From Alligator mississippiensis (taxonomy: Eukaryota > Chordata > Crocodylia > Alligatoridae): a stretch of DNA of 64,000 nt. Of the stretch, positions 23,960-36,756 are shown piece after piece (position 1 is the first letter of the stretch; every line of letters starts with the position of its first letter). Location of the stretch: positions 18,608,501 to 18,672,500 of the forward strand of contig NC_081835.1 in assembly GCF_030867095.1 (NCBI RefSeq). The letters are read 5' to 3'. The notes under the pieces are model-generated. The model was not told the DNA's origin, did not search any database, and worked only from the letters and a program-made list of their open reading frames with translations. Position numbers and translations under genes: made by a program.

Positions 23960-24085
23960 CTGATGGGTACATTTTTCAGCAGGGCTTCCCTAATTAAAGA
24001 GATAGAGAGAGATGGGATCAGATTGATAGGTTTTGCAGTCAGATATTTCACGCTCAATTTGATAAAATATAAATCATTCTTGGAA
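23960..24085. promoter_or_regulatory. Candidate conserved non-coding element
   Basis: Repeat-free AT-rich block with CCCTAATTAAAGAG, GATCAGATTGATAGG and CGCTCAATTTGATAAAA. Texture only. Confidence 0.3.
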
Positions 24086-24089
24086 CTTC

Positions 24090-24670
24090 TCTCACACGTG
24101 AGGGGAAGGGGGGGAAAAAAACCTACGTGGGAGAATACAACACTGGGTCCAAAACACCCCAATACCAAATGATTATTTCCAAAATCTGCCTCTCAACCCC
24201 CCCAGCAAGGTCCTGGCAGGCGATGTGTAGTGCAGCCATGTTCACTAAACATTCTGGAAGATAACCAATGCCTAGAAAGGCAGCACAGTTGTTCTTCTAG
24301 CCCAACAAAACCAAATCACTATGCCACGCAAGAGATGTGTGAGGTACCATCCATCTTGGCAGAACCCGCACAAGCTGGGAAGACCACACTGACTTAGACT
24401 GCCTCGCTTTACTCAGTTGGCAACCTGCTCAAGGAGATCAAAGGACCACTTTGGAAGGCTCCACAGGGGAATGGCGTCTTGTCCTCAGCTGCCTGGGTAG
24501 GCAGTAATGGACTAGGGCCGGAGTGGGAACATGACCATATTCGCTCATCATCTTCTCCGAATTTTTTCTGGTAACATCACTGCTCACAGTCGACGGGTAG
24601 TGAAACTGATCCCTAAAGAAACTAAGGCTCTGATTTCTCAAGAATCTCCCACAATTCACCTGGCTTCAGT
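24090..24670. other. Intronic stretch, nothing recognised
   Basis: No gene or repeat assigned. Confidence 0.45.
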
Positions 24671-24674
24671 GGCA

Positions 24675-24805
24675 CCTGCTGTGAAAAAAAAAATCCGGCG
24701 ACAAGTAATTGCTCAAATTCACACAGCAATTCAATGTCGGGTCTGGGATTAGGACTCAAGCTGCTAGCACCCAGCGCTGTGCTCAGGCTAAACCATCTCT
24801 CTGAG
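24675..24805 (-). repeat. MIR SINE remnant
   Basis: AAGTAATTGCTCAAATTCAC, ACAGCAATTCAATGTCGG and GTCTGGGATTAGGACTCAAG, then GCTGTGCTCAGGCTAAACCA, follow the reverse complement of MIR from the core to the tRNA-like head. Confidence 0.7.
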
Positions 24806-24809
24806 ACTT

Positions 24810-26035
24810 TCAAGAGACTTACAGGATAAGCATCTGGAGGGAAAGAAATTATTCTTTCCATCTAACATTTAAAGTATACAGCTGAAGGATGACAATGCAG
24901 AATAAGAGGAATGCAAAAAGCACTGCGTTTCCAGGCACCGAGAGGTTAAAACAATTATTTGAACAGCTGGGAAAATTAAAATGGTAAAATAATAGCTACC
25001 CTTCAAAATTCTACAGATGCAAAGAGACTCTTCAATGAATAACTGATAAAGGGGAAAAATATTTTAAAGAGAAACCGTTTCATGCATGAAGGTCAAAACA
25101 AGTAACAGCTCCTCTTAAGTACCTGGGTTTTCAGGCTTGGCAAGCAATGAAATAGCGAGGTTAAATCTACAGCCTTTTACCTCAACGGACCTGGGGTCAA
25201 GACCTGAATATTATAAGTTGCAGCTGAAAGTGACTTCAGGCCTGTCTTCTCTCTTTGTAGAAGTTCAGCCATGTCCCAAGGTGATCACATGGGGACCTCA
25301 CTTCCACTAGAATTTCTTTTCAGAACTCATCTGTCACTGACATGACCTCACATGGAGGCACTAAAGGGCCCTTCTCCTCTGTTTCAGTTTTTTGCCAGAC
25401 ATGCCACAAATTAAGCCTTCTCCACTCCCCAAATACCACTCTGTTCCCCTTCCCCTGTCCGGTCTGCTGCTCTGCTTTCTTGCTCCTTGCCCAATATCTG
25501 CCACTGTGCTGCCTGCTGCTTCCTCAGGCTGCCACGTGCCAAACAGAGGCTGCCTATGTCACTTGCAGCAGGTGTGCTGCAAGTTGGCCTCCCCTGCTCT
25601 ACAGACCCTACCCCCCTACACAGGTGCCAGGCTGGTGATAACATGCTGGTCTGCAATCCTTAAGGAGAATGGCAAAGGCACAGTTAGCTGAGAGGAGACC
25701 TAACTGAGGAACAACAGAAGAGTGTGCATTGGTATCACAGTGCTCCAGCAAGGCATCAAGTCATCCTTTTATGGACAACAAAATCCCTGACACTATGGAA
25801 TGGTAAAACAAGTAGAAAAGCATATGGCAGGAAATACAGGGAGGGAGTGCAGCAAGGCACAGGCACATCCAGCTACAACCTTGCCATTCTCTCTCCCTTT
25901 CTTCCCCCATCCCACTTCATCTGCACCTCCTCTGTAAAACACTGAGCCTATTGTTAACAGGAACCAGCAACTGGGCTTACCTCAATCCATCAGGTTCCAG
26001 CACATCTGGATCCGCTGGCAAAAACCAGCCAGCAT
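24810..26035. other. Intronic stretch, nothing firmly recognised
   Basis: 24960-25060 has faint MIR 3'-end texture. The remainder, including pyrimidine-rich 25370-25640, shows no feature that I can name. Confidence 0.45.
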
Positions 26036-26039
26036 CCAA

Positions 26040-26882
26040 ACAGAAATGCAAGGAGAAACACAGAGAAATGCAAGGTGCTCCACCTCGGGAGAAAAAACCT
26101 ACATCACACTTATAGGCTCGGCAGTACTATACTCGCCATCACTATGGCTGAAAGAGACTTGGAGATCATGATTGACCACAAGACGAACATGAGCCACCAA
26201 TCCAATGGCACAGCCAGCAAAGTACACAAAACTCTGGCATGTATCCACTGATGCATCTCAAGCAAGGCCCAGGAAGTCATCCTTCCGCTTTACTTGGCCT
26301 CGTAGCAGCCAAACTGCTGCAGGATGTCATCCTCCCACCGTAGTTGGCCTTGGTTAGGCCACAGCTGGAGTACTGCATCCGATTCTGGGCTCCACAATTC
26401 AGGAAGGATGTGGAGAAGCTTGAAAGAGTCCAGGAGAGCCACGTACATGACCAGAGGGCAGAAGAACAGGCCTTATGATGAGAGGCTGCAAGCTATGGGA
26501 CTCTTCAGCCTGGGGGAAGTGCAGGCTCAGAGGTGACTTGGGGGCAGCCTATAAGTACATCAGGGGCGTGCATCAAGATCTGGGGGAATGTCTGTTCACC
26601 AGAGCACCCCAAGGGATGACAAGGTCCAATGGTCACAAACTCCTGCAAGACTGTTTTAGGCTGGACATGAAGAAAAACTTCTTTACTGTCCAAGCCCCCA
26701 AGGCCTGGAGTAGACTCTGCCCAGAGGTGGTGCAAGCACCTACTCTGGACTCTTCTAAGAACATTTGGATGCTTGTCTTGCTGGGATCCTTTGACTCTAG
26801 CTGACTTTCTGCCCTTTGGGCAGGGGGCTGGACCCAGTGATCTTCTGAGGTCCCTTCCAGCCCTAATGTCTATGAAATCTGT
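26040..26882 (+). mobile_element. CR1 LINE 3' region (crocodilian type)
   Basis: The longest CR1 copy here, about 840 bp. Recognisable blocks are GGAGTACTGCATCCGATTCT, GTGGAGAAGCTTGAAAGAG, AGGCTGCAAGCTATGGGACT, GCATCAAGATCTGGGGGAAT, TCACCAGAGCACCCCAAGG, TTTAGGCTGGACATGAAGAA and TGGATGCTTGTCTTGCTGGG. It ends GAGGTCCCTTCCAGCCCTAA and TCTATGAAATCT. The wording is that of crocodilian CR1 copies as I know them. It is 5'-truncated with no coding capacity. An internal 50-bp tandem duplication lies at 26271-26350. Confidence 0.93.
26271..26350 (+). repeat. Tandem duplication inside the CR1 copy
   Basis: AGGAAGTCATCC...TACTTGGCCT (26271-26300) recurs as AGGATGTCATCC...TAGTTGGCCT (26321-26350) at a 50-bp period. 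Confidence 0.7.
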
Positions 26883-26965
26883 AAGAAGAGGGCACTCCCT
26901 GCCCAAGACATCAGCTTTTACAATTGTTTTTCTGTATGATTTGTTAGTGCATGGTGTTTTTTAAG

Positions 26966-26996
26966 CTTCTTCCTCCTACACTAGAGGAGGAAGAAG
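26966..26996. repeat. Perfect 12-bp stem hairpin
   Basis: CTTCTTCCTCCT (26966-26977) is the exact reverse complement of AGGAGGAAGAAG (26985-26996), with a 7-base loop ACACTAG. Purine/pyrimidine-pure arms just after the CR1 tail. Confidence 0.9.
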
Positions 26997-26999
26997 AGA

Positions 27000-28945
27000 A
27001 GGAGGACTGGAAAATGTGCAACAGACACTTCTTTATGCTTATCTTGGGTGCTTTTAAACAGTGATGTTCCTACCATGGGGCCGTCTCCCTCCCATCAAAG
27101 CATCTGCCTGCCTCTGGTAACCCATGAGCAGCCTTGATATGTGTATATCCCTTTCCCTCTCTTTTGGTATCTGATCTGCCTTTCTGTAGCTGGCAACGAT
27201 CTAGTGTTTGGGTATGCTCCACCTAAGTCAACACCACTTGAAAAATGGCTGACCAAAAGGAAACATCTTGTAGCTGCAATCATCTCAGATCTCCCAAGTA
27301 AAGAAGGGAAAAGTGTGATTGTTTTCAGGCCGCAACACCTCTAAGGATCAGTAGGAAGAAGCGGGACTCTTCAGAGTCTAAACCAAATGCTGCAGGGCAC
27401 CATGATGTTCAAAGTCACAACGTTCACAGGAGACATAAAAGACAGAGCCCGACCTTCCCGTGGTCATTAAGGAGCCCACGGCACATTTTGCAAAAGTCAT
27501 GACCCTGGTGTACTGCCAAATTACAATCGGGATAATTGTATTCAGTTGAACTAAAACTAGTCCCGCAGCTTTTGCTTCTTACGCTGCCCTTTACTTTCTA
27601 GCCTGAGCTGCTCGACTGTTAAAACCTCTACCTTGCTTTACATCTTAGACTGCAAATCAGTGATCAGCTGCTGAAGGGATTCCTGGGGAGACAGCCATGG
27701 GGCAAAACTGCCAAGGGAATTCAAGAACTCTGGTGTGAAGCCCACTTCCCCAACCTGGTTAGGGTAGTTAATTGACAAATCAATGGCTGGGGCCTTTTGA
27801 CAGCTAGGTGTTAACTGATAGCAGGTAAAAGGAACTCTGGTGAGAAGGTTGTCAGCTTGTCTCCATGACTAGGCTGATGCAAAGCTACTAATCCTTTCCA
27901 TGCTCAAGACCAACAGAACTTTTAATGCTGGTGAATGCTTAGGTACCCTTGGATAATTCAGGGTTAAGAAGAGTAGTACACCTTAGGAAAGGAAGCTGAA
28001 TGGAGAAGGTAGACCTGATGGTCACACAGGCACACACACCCTGCCCTCTTCCCAGGTATCTCCTATCCTCACCAGGTTTTGAGTCGCCTCCTTGCAGTGC
28101 CATGTTATCTTCCAGCTTTCTGAACCCCTGTTCTATGGATAAGTGGGTTGGAGAAAGGGGAGTTGCAGACTGATGTGCTGCATCTTTACTAGCCTCCAAA
28201 GGAACCCAGAGATTTCCTAGCTCCTCTGATCAACCGTGGTGAGATGCATTTCTAAAGTAAGACAGGCACTGAACTCTGCCTTGTTCCCTGAGGAAATTGC
28301 AGCCTTCTTTTTCCAAACTGCCAGTTCACTGCTGCAGGGAAAAGGCGGCCTGGTGTCAGCTCCAATCCAGATTTTAAAATGAAAGGGATGCATAGAGAGG
28401 GGACAGAGGACAGAAGAGGAGTGAGGGAAGGAGGAGGAGCAATGAGCTAGAGAAGACAGGTAAAATAACAGCAGATAAGATGTTAGGGAAGGGAAGAAAT
28501 GGAGCATGGCCTCCGAAACGAGGGAGGTAGACTGAGGATTAGAAATGCAAGACAGCAGCAAGAACAGTGGGGTCTCTCTCCATCTCTGTACCCCAAGGTG
28601 CAAAACTCTTCAGATGACCATGACTGCCCAGACCAGGAAGTCTCTGAGCCAGCAGTACAGGCACCTAGGGTTTAGAAGGGATTTCATGTGCTATGATTTA
28701 CAATTTGATTGTTTTTGCATTTCTCAGAACAGGCAAAATAGGTTCTAGGCAAACAGCACTAGACTGTAGTTCAGGATCTGCTCGCTTTAGTCTTTAACCA
28801 ATACAGAACCACCACTAGTGACAGTTTTGATGTTCAACATGCCAAAAGCCAACAGTCTAAACCAAACCAGAAACCCCAATGGAAAAGAAACAGCTTGGTA
28901 TCAGTTTACAGCATTTATTTCTAGCACTGGCAAACTAAGATTTCA
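27000..28945. other. Intronic stretch, nothing recognised
   Basis: No exon or named repeat; purine-rich 28380-28500 is unremarkable. Confidence 0.5.
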
Positions 28946-28951
28946 GGCTTT

Positions 28952-28973
28952 AAAAAAAAAAAAAAAAAAAAAA
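28952..28973 (+). repeat. A22 homopolymer
   Basis: An uninterrupted run of 22 A. No retroposed body is recognisable upstream. Confidence 0.95.
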
Positions 28974-29079
28974 TCACATTATTTTAATCCCATCTGATTT
29001 CACTGCTTTCCCGGCATAATTTTAATAGACCCTGAATTAGCCTCTAGTTCAGCACCCAAGCTCTTCTTTGCACACCTGA

Positions 29080-29165
29080 AAAGAAGTGGCCTGGTTTTCA
29101 GAGACAATGAGCAAGTCCAGCTCCCACTAAAGTCAATGGGAACTGTAGTTACCAGCATCTTTGAA
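29080..29165. repeat. Palindromic interspersed repeat
   Basis: GGTTTTCAGAGACAATGAGC, CAGCTCCCACTAAAGTCAAT and TGGGAACTGTAGTTACCAGC correspond to the sauropsid palindromic repeat around 'cccattgaagtcaatggg'. The inner CCCA...TGGG stem is visible. Confidence 0.65.
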
Positions 29166-29169
29166 TATC

Positions 29170-30215
29170 ATACTACTCATACTTAGAAGTTTAAGTAGGA
29201 ACTTCTATGCAGAGTCAGGAATTAAGGATTATCTTTAAAACACCAAGCTTTGAAAACTTGGCCATAGCTTCTACCAGTTACAGAGACAATGACTGAGAAA
29301 ACTGTATCAGACATGAATTTGCAGAGAAGAGAAAAATTCAAAAAGGAAAGTGCATATTCATAAGATCTAGTGCCTTGTTATCCAAAAAGCCTGGGAAGAC
29401 TTCAGTTACACCAGAAAAATTGCTACCAAGATCAGGAAGCTCTTCTTATAACAGACAGGGGAAAAAAATCCAACCTAATTATGAGGGGGAGGAGTGGCAT
29501 GATATAAAACCACCATCATCACACCTCCATCTACCTCTATCTAATGATGGCACCCTAGGCTGCTACACTTTGGAAGACATTTCTCCACAGAGGATGCTCA
29601 CAAATCAACTCAGAAGAGAGAGTTCAGTGCCTTGGAGCTGTCGTGACAGGAAACATTCTTTATAGCACCAGTGAAAGCTTTATGCACTGAACAGCTGGAA
29701 TGAAAATAAGAGCACAACCTGGCAACTCTCTTTGCCATACAGAAATACTGCTGGATTAAAGGGCCACAAGCAATATACCAGTGGCTGAAGCAGCACAGGG
29801 GAGAGAGTACTTTGAGAAATCCAAGAAAGCCTGGATCTGCAGCCTACAGAATTCAGAGGGAGGATGTCTTGAACCCAGACTCATCTGGAATCCAAGGATC
29901 ACCCGCGCTACTTCTGCTCCTTTAAACCCTTGCTTTTCAGGGAAGGGTTCCCTCCAGGAAAGAACCAGATGCTTCAAACACCCGGAAGAAGGAGGTGGTC
30001 TTCCCCAAAGAGCTCTGCTAGCTCAGTGAAGCAAGAAGCCAGGGTCTGAGGTTTGACTGCAAGTTACCCACAAAGTGACCCACAGCTACAAGCAGGGCTG
30101 GTCCCAGAGGAGGCACATCACATACCTCTGCAACAGGGCAGTGTGACCTCTCCCATGTATTCCTAACCTCCTGATCTCTCTCACCAGCATTTTTCCCTCC
30201 ACTGTATACAGGTAC
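29170..30215. other. Intronic stretch, nothing recognised
   Basis: No gene or repeat assigned. Confidence 0.5.
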
Positions 30216-30223
30216 CTCTACAC

Positions 30224-30451
30224 CAGGAGTCAACAACCTTTTTGGAGCAGTGCGCCAAAATAATGCAACTTGGTCCAAGGTGGGCTAGCACTTCTGACCT
30301 GTCTGCTGCTGACATTATGTGATTTGTAGCAGAAGCCCACTGCTGCCCAACTGCCTCACTGCTAAAGGCATCAATATTGAGGATTTGCAGGTCAGATGAA
30401 ACAGCTTCATGGGCCAGCTCCAGCCTGTGGGCTGTAGGTTGCCGACCGCTG
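30224..30451. mobile_element. hAT-type non-autonomous DNA transposon, 228 bp
   Basis: Left end CAGGAGTCAACAACCT pairs with the right end, which is CAGCGGTCGGCAACCTAC in reverse complement. It is flanked by 8-bp direct repeats CTCTACAC (30216-30223) and CTCTACAT (30452-30459), seven of eight identical. An 8-bp target duplication and CAG...CTG termini are diagnostic of hAT. Internal sequence is non-coding. Confidence 0.85.
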
Positions 30452-30459
30452 CTCTACAT

Positions 30460-33400
30460 GATTTCCTGGTTCATCGCTCCCACCACATACAAGAAGGTTC
30501 TGGGGAGCCAGACTCACAGCTGGGAATGGCAGGCTTCCCTTACGGCATCAGGCTTCAGAAGACGGAGAGGAACGTACACGTGAAGCGGCTGTACATATTC
30601 TGAACAGCAAACATAATTCACCACCAAGCCCGACTGTCTGAGAGCAAGGAAGCCGTGCGCTACCTGGTGGAAGATGCCAGCTGAATCACTGAGCTGGAGC
30701 TGAGAAGCTTTTAATATATTTTTGTCTCCTTTTGGAACATGTGAAGTTTTCTTGAAAATTAGACTTCAAAAGCTTGTCACAGGGCAGACAGGGGCTGAGA
30801 GAGCTTTACAGATATCATCCGCATCAATCTGGCCTGCAGCATCCCCTGCTATAGTTGACCTCAGCCCCCATGCAGCTCTGCAGATGTGCCTCAGTCTTCA
30901 ATGGCAATGCTTCCCACGCTCCCGCTAAGTCCTGACTCTGAGTGTGTGGCTGTCAATCATGACAAACTGCATGGAGCAGTAGGTGGACTAAGGTCCACTG
31001 GGGACTGGAACGAGAAGGCCAGACTCATTAACCTGGTGACCCAAGTCTGATCCAAGGTTTCCTAGGCACACTGCAAGCATGCCGTACTTCCTGCTAGTTA
31101 CACTGAGTACCTGTGAGTGGGTTGGGAGGTCTTTAAAATGTACTTACAAAACATCATTTCTCAGCTGACAGGGGCACAGGCAGAGGGAAACTCTCTGCTA
31201 GAAAGGACTAACCTCACTCAAATGCTAGTCTGGTCCTTTATCTTTCCATGCGAGCAGGTTATGAAGGTTTCCCTGGTCCCCCCCAACCCTTTCAATCATT
31301 GTCCTCATTCAGCAGCGAGCAGCAAAAACAAGTTATCAGAAGGAACTGACAACTGGTTGACAACTAGCCACAAATACCGCTGATCAGCAGGAAAAGGTGC
31401 TCAAACCAGCTAGAATCAGCAGCTGCTCTGGCTTCAGTTGGTCCCAAGTGCTCACATTCCCCAAGCATGAAATATCTGACTGGACACCACGCAAGGGGTG
31501 AAAGGAGAGATGCCAGATGTAGCCTTAAAGGCATCAGATCTCTCCTCACAAGAGTCTGGATGGTTGCTTGGACCCAATTGTACTGCCTCCCATCTCAGCT
31601 GAACACGACAGACAAGACAAGTCTGGGGCTGCAGGGCCATTAACCTGCCTCAAAGAGGTCACTCCCTCTATGTCAGCCTTTGCAGGATTGCCACCATCAT
31701 TCAACAATCCCAAAGAGTAGTGGAAACAGCCCTGCCCTTCCTTTCCATACTTCTAAAATCCCAGAGACTGCTCAGGCCCCTTAGACTGTCCCACCACGTA
31801 GATTTGCAGCTATTCCTTGACTGGGAACAGGAAAAAAAATTCCTGTGGCCGCATTCTTGCAGGGAATCAGAGGATAAAGCAGATGGCTGTTGTTTCTCCA
31901 GCAGGCACAAAGGCAAGCACTCAAGTGACACTCCACCCCAACACAAAATTAAAGCAAATCCTCTGCTGCTGGAGAGTTTTGTTTCTGCCTCTCCAACAGC
32001 CAGAGGATGAAGCAAAAATCCTGGTGGATACAAGAGAAGGATCCCAACAGAGCCACTCCAGAAACCACAGCTGCTCCCACCACTCCTCTTACCACCATAA
32101 AACTTTCCTGCAGAATTTACTACTATGTAGAGAGAGTTGACTGCAAGTTCACAGAGAAGCCACAGACCTTCACTCAATTCAGTAGGTCCAGACAGCCCAG
32201 AGGGGAAACAAATTCCAGGGGTGGGTCTGTGGGGGGAGCTAGAAGAATCATCCACATATTGAGGGAAAATCTACACCTAAAGCAATGTGTTGCCCATCAC
32301 ACTTGTGCGTGCAAGTTCTTGCTCTGCCCCATCCCCCTGAGGCCACTCTCTAGATGACAGAGCTTCTCACCTACCAACAGCTGTTAGGGCTTTATACAAA
32401 ATTGAACCAGAGCTCTACAAAGCCATGCACCATCTCTGCTGACATTTCAATCTCTGCAAAGGAAGCTTCATGGCAGGCACCTTTTGCACCATCAGACACT
32501 GGTGGGCCAGCCTGTTTTCTCAAGCAGAGCCCTTCACTGGTTCAAAGTGTATTGCCCAAGCTGGAAGCAGAGGATGGCAGGATGAAGGAGCACTGGGATC
32601 ACAGCACAAAAATCTCATCTTTTATTATTTCTCTCTCTTTTACTGCACTGGCCAAGCCTTTAATCCTGTGGTGCAGGAGACCTGCAGAGACACATGTGCG
32701 ATGGAGAGGTTTTACAGGGTTTTATGGCCTTTTACTGTGGCAAATGTCAAGGTTGGGCAATACCATGCTCTGAGAGGCGCTACTCAAGTTCTCTCCCATT
32801 TAAACACTGCATTAGGCAAGATGCTCACAATCTCTGTTGGCCACTTCTGACAAAGTGAGTGCCAAGCACCAGGGTGAAGTACCTTTCTACTCCTACAGAA
32901 ATTAGCAGCTGTATGACTTAGCAAGGACATGGTGGAGCCTAGGAGAGGGACATTGGGGGGGGAGGGAGAGAAGAACACTGCCACTATGCATCCAAGCAAA
33001 GCTGGCTTGCCTTCTGATTTACCTAGATTAGTTGGTGCAAATGAGACACTCTCCCCACCACTGCTCCTCAAATCTCTTCTATAGCAGCCATATCACTCCA
33101 GCTCTTCTCTGCTCCTTCTCCAACCCATGCTCATCCTGCAGTGCCTTCTGCTACTCCAGCCACCTAGGACTTCACAATTGTCACTATACTCTCCCTCCTT
33201 GAAAATGCAGAATTCTGACCCTCTTGATACAAAAGCCTAGGACTCAACGCGTTTCTCCAAAGGGAAATCCCTTCTGGCTGGTGGCAGTACAATGTCCAAT
33301 ATGTTCTGCAGTTCTATTTTATCCCACGAAGAGCTGCCATGCATAAATAAAAATGCAATGAACTGAGATGTGGCTTATCTGTTGCCCAGAACTGCTGGGT

Positions 33401-35000
33401 GATTTATACATTTACAAAACCTGAAATATGGAAAGCAGTAAGTAGTTAAGTAGACAAAGAAGTGGGTGCTGCTAAGGTGCTATGAATCACCAGAAGAAGA
33501 GGGTGAATCTCAGGTGAGGCTTGTTTCTAGTGGAGATGGCTGAAGGCAGTTATAAACAAGACAAAAATAATGGGGGGGACAGTTCCAGGTCACAAGCAGG
33601 AAACACCAAGGAGGAAACAAAGCAATTTAAAATGCCTCCAACCAGCTGGTTTTGAATAGAGGAAGCAAAGAATGTCAGATGCTGTCAGCATCTCGCTATT
33701 TGGAGCTTGCTTTTTTATTCAGTTTGCTTATTTTCTCAGGATAGAATATTTAGAGATTCACATCGCTGAAAGGAAAGTTAGACATCTCCTGGGACTACTA
33801 CAGACGAAAGTGTCTGTAACCTGTCAAAACACTGGCTCAAGTTTAACTGAAGGGTCACTGCCCTGTGCCAGCTAAATGGTGCTGGTACGAAGCGGTGAAT
33901 GGTTAGAGTTTACTCCAATTCCTAAGAGATAGGTGGGCTTACAATATAAAAGTCACGAGCACACTTGGGATCACATGTTGGCAGCCTGATGGGCCAAGAA
34001 AAACAAGTCTCCTTTTGCAAGAGGTGGTCCAACTTGGTCAGTGTTGAGGCACACTGTATGCACAGCCACTAACTGAAAGCTGGAACCACTAAAACATGTG
34101 TTTTAACCTATTCACAGTTAGATCTCAGATCTCCCAAAAATCACCTGTCACCAGCACTAAATTTGTTCTTTAAGGAGAGATGGAGATTAAGTCTCTATAG
34201 GTAAATCTCTACACAGTTCCTAGCTACCTGATCCCATGATGGCTATCCTACTGGGAAATTAAGTCCCTCTTAATAAATTAAACTATTGACTAGTGCTTCA
34301 CAGGGTGGACTGAACCAGGTAAACATTATTGCTCTGTTATGTGACCTACTGAAGTGGCCCAGGAGATGATCCGCTCAGAAAAATAACAAACCCAATCCTT
34401 GTGGACAGCAGTATGGGCTGATAAACTGAATGAAATAAGATTCAAAGCCAGATGAGTAGAGGTAATAGGAAATAACACAAAAATAAGCAGGCTGAGGGCA
34501 AGCAGACAGCTTGAAGGACAGAGGCAGAGAGGCAGACACTCTGTTGGGGTGTAATCTGAACACTTAAGAAATTAAAACAAGAATTTTCTGAGTACATTAT
34601 TTTTAATGTATTCCCTCAATACATCCAGGGAGCCACCTGCTCCCAATATGACTTTTATCTTCTACTCACCACACCTTATCAAGTTAATTCAGAGCAGGAG
34701 GCTGGCTGAACCTAAAACCTATTTACAAGGACATAGATTAAACACATTGTCAGAATAATTTTACCTGAATCTCAGGACACGTGCTCAGTCTTAACGCGCA
34801 AGAGTTGTGCTTCTGTTCCTCTGAGGACATCATTCATACATGCAATGCTGCAACACCAAGATCCCTCAAACTGTATCGCTGGTTGCCTTATATTGCAAGG
34901 ACAAAGAGTTCAAATCCTTGCGTGTTGGCAGTTTTGCAAATAAATTAAACACATGCAAAAACTATTCTTAGAGACTTTTCCAAAAGGGTCTTTCAAAGGC
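30460..35000. other. Intronic stretch of 4.5 kb, nothing recognised
   Basis: Several long open frames on both strands (31701-32255, 32007-32357, 32354-32773) overlap one another and have no domain-like pattern or splice-bounded core. I treat them as chance. No repeat family named. Confidence 0.5.
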
Positions 35001-35004
35001 TGGT

Positions 35005-35125
35005 AAGTATTACCCTGATTCCGTGGATGTTGAAACAGAGTAAATATCTCGCCAGAAGGTTACAACAAGTCAGGAGCAGAGCAGATGCTGGTACTATACT
35101 CCAACTACTGCCTCTCATATCTTTT
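35005..35125 (-). repeat. MIR-like SINE remnant
   Basis: TATTACCCTGATTCCGTGGA, TGTTGAAACAGAGTAAATA and GTTACAACAAGTCAGGAGCA follow the reversed MIR core pattern (tattatccccattttacag, gaaactgaggc, aaggtcacacagc). Confidence 0.5.
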
Positions 35126-35129
35126 TGTA

Positions 35130-36750
35130 TCAAGATCCGAAGCATTAAGGAAGCAGTGAGGTTACTTTTGGTAGTCTGGGGAGGTTTAATTAGGAGGGAT
35201 GGCACCACACTGCTTAGGAAAATTACTTAGGCCACTTGAAGATGCTAAAAACACCAAAAAAAACCACCCCTCCCGCACTTTAAGCCGCAGCAGAGTGTTA
35301 CTTTGACCCAGCTCCCCCCCCCCCGCATCTGTAAACATCAGGTGCTTCAGTGGAGCTTTTTTTTAGCTAAAGCAGATTCAGTCCCCTATTAGATAAAAGT
35401 ACCAAACACACCCCACTAAAGAGCCCAATCTTTACAGACGTCAAAGAAGGCAGGTTGAAGGAATGTGATACCTCCTCTGGGCATGCACAGGACTCGGTGC
35501 AGGAACATGCCAAGTTTAATTAAAGTGCCATTTTGGGGGATTTTTTTTTATTTTTTTTTTTTTTACATCTGCAAGCACCCTTAGGTAGGCTCTCAGGAAA
35601 TCTCTTAGCAAGGGAAGTTTTAGATTGAAAAAAAAAATCTCACAAAAGAGTGAAATTTACCATTGCTGGAGATATCTGCACTATGCAAAGTGGGGAGAAA
35701 AAAATACCAGTATATAAATTTTAAATCTGGTGAAAGGTGCAAAGTTGACAGTTCCGGAGATTCTGCAGGTAGACGCCCTCCATAAGGACAGAAAAGCAGC
35801 CCCTAGCCAACTTCCTCAAGCCCATCTACTCATAACTCTTCTTTCTCGGCCCTAATCTAAAAAGGACAACAAATGTCCACAGGGGACTCAGTCCCTCTGG
35901 TTCATTCAATTCTTGGCCTCTCTTCCAGACTGCCTGCAAGGTTGCAATTACTGCAAGTTGTAATAGTCATGTTTGATGCAGATTCTTTTCCACTGGATTA
36001 AGATCAAGCAGCTCTCAGAATAGCTACTTTTTATATTTCCAACCAGGTATGCATCCAAATTGCCTGATGAAAGGAACTAAAATCGTATTACTAAATCCTG
36101 AGGCATCTAGTTCATCCACAAGAAACATTTAAAAGTACAGAAAGCATTTGGAAGTAGGAATGGGGAAAGAAGAGAATATCCTGTGGGGAACAATTCTCCA
36201 CTGACCTCCCAGGCTCAGACCATTGAAGAATTTATTAGATTCCCAGCTTTTATAATTCAGTTGATAATTCAGAGCTTAAGCAGTGTAGATAACATTTTCC
36301 AAGTTAAAGCCAAGCCATGTTTTAGAACTTCTAGGGAAGAAAAAGCTATTTGAGCATTGACTCCGTGTTTCTAATGTACAGTTGCTGCCAGCTGCAATTT
36401 TGTGGATTTCTTTCCATACACTTCCAGCTTCTAAAACACTCCTTAAGTCAGGAAACAACTTTGCTGTTTCTTGGTCAGAATTTGTGGCTAAGAACTCTGA
36501 TGCGTAGCATGCCAGACACAGGTCTACACAACCATAATGTCATAGAAAATCCATCACTGCAAACACCTGTTCCCTTCTGCCCTTGCACAGCAGTTGCCCC
36601 AAACTGATAATACCACTAAAAATGTGGTATATATCCTATGGAAGAAAGTACCTGTTTGTGGCAGTTGCATCATGCAACAAATATTCATTTCAGGCTTTAA
36701 GCCAGAATCAAAGAGATCCTAATTAGAGAGCTCTGTATATTCATCAACTT
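35130..36750. other. Intronic stretch with homopolymer runs only
   Basis: A C-run near 35313 and T-runs at 35541-35564. No exon or named repeat. Confidence 0.5.
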
Positions 36751-36756
36751 CTTACT

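Noticed and set aside
31701..32773. Cluster of long open frames (184, 96, 107, 116, 139 and 126 codons)
   Set aside because: Opposite-strand and out-of-frame overlaps, no conserved words, no consistent splice sites.
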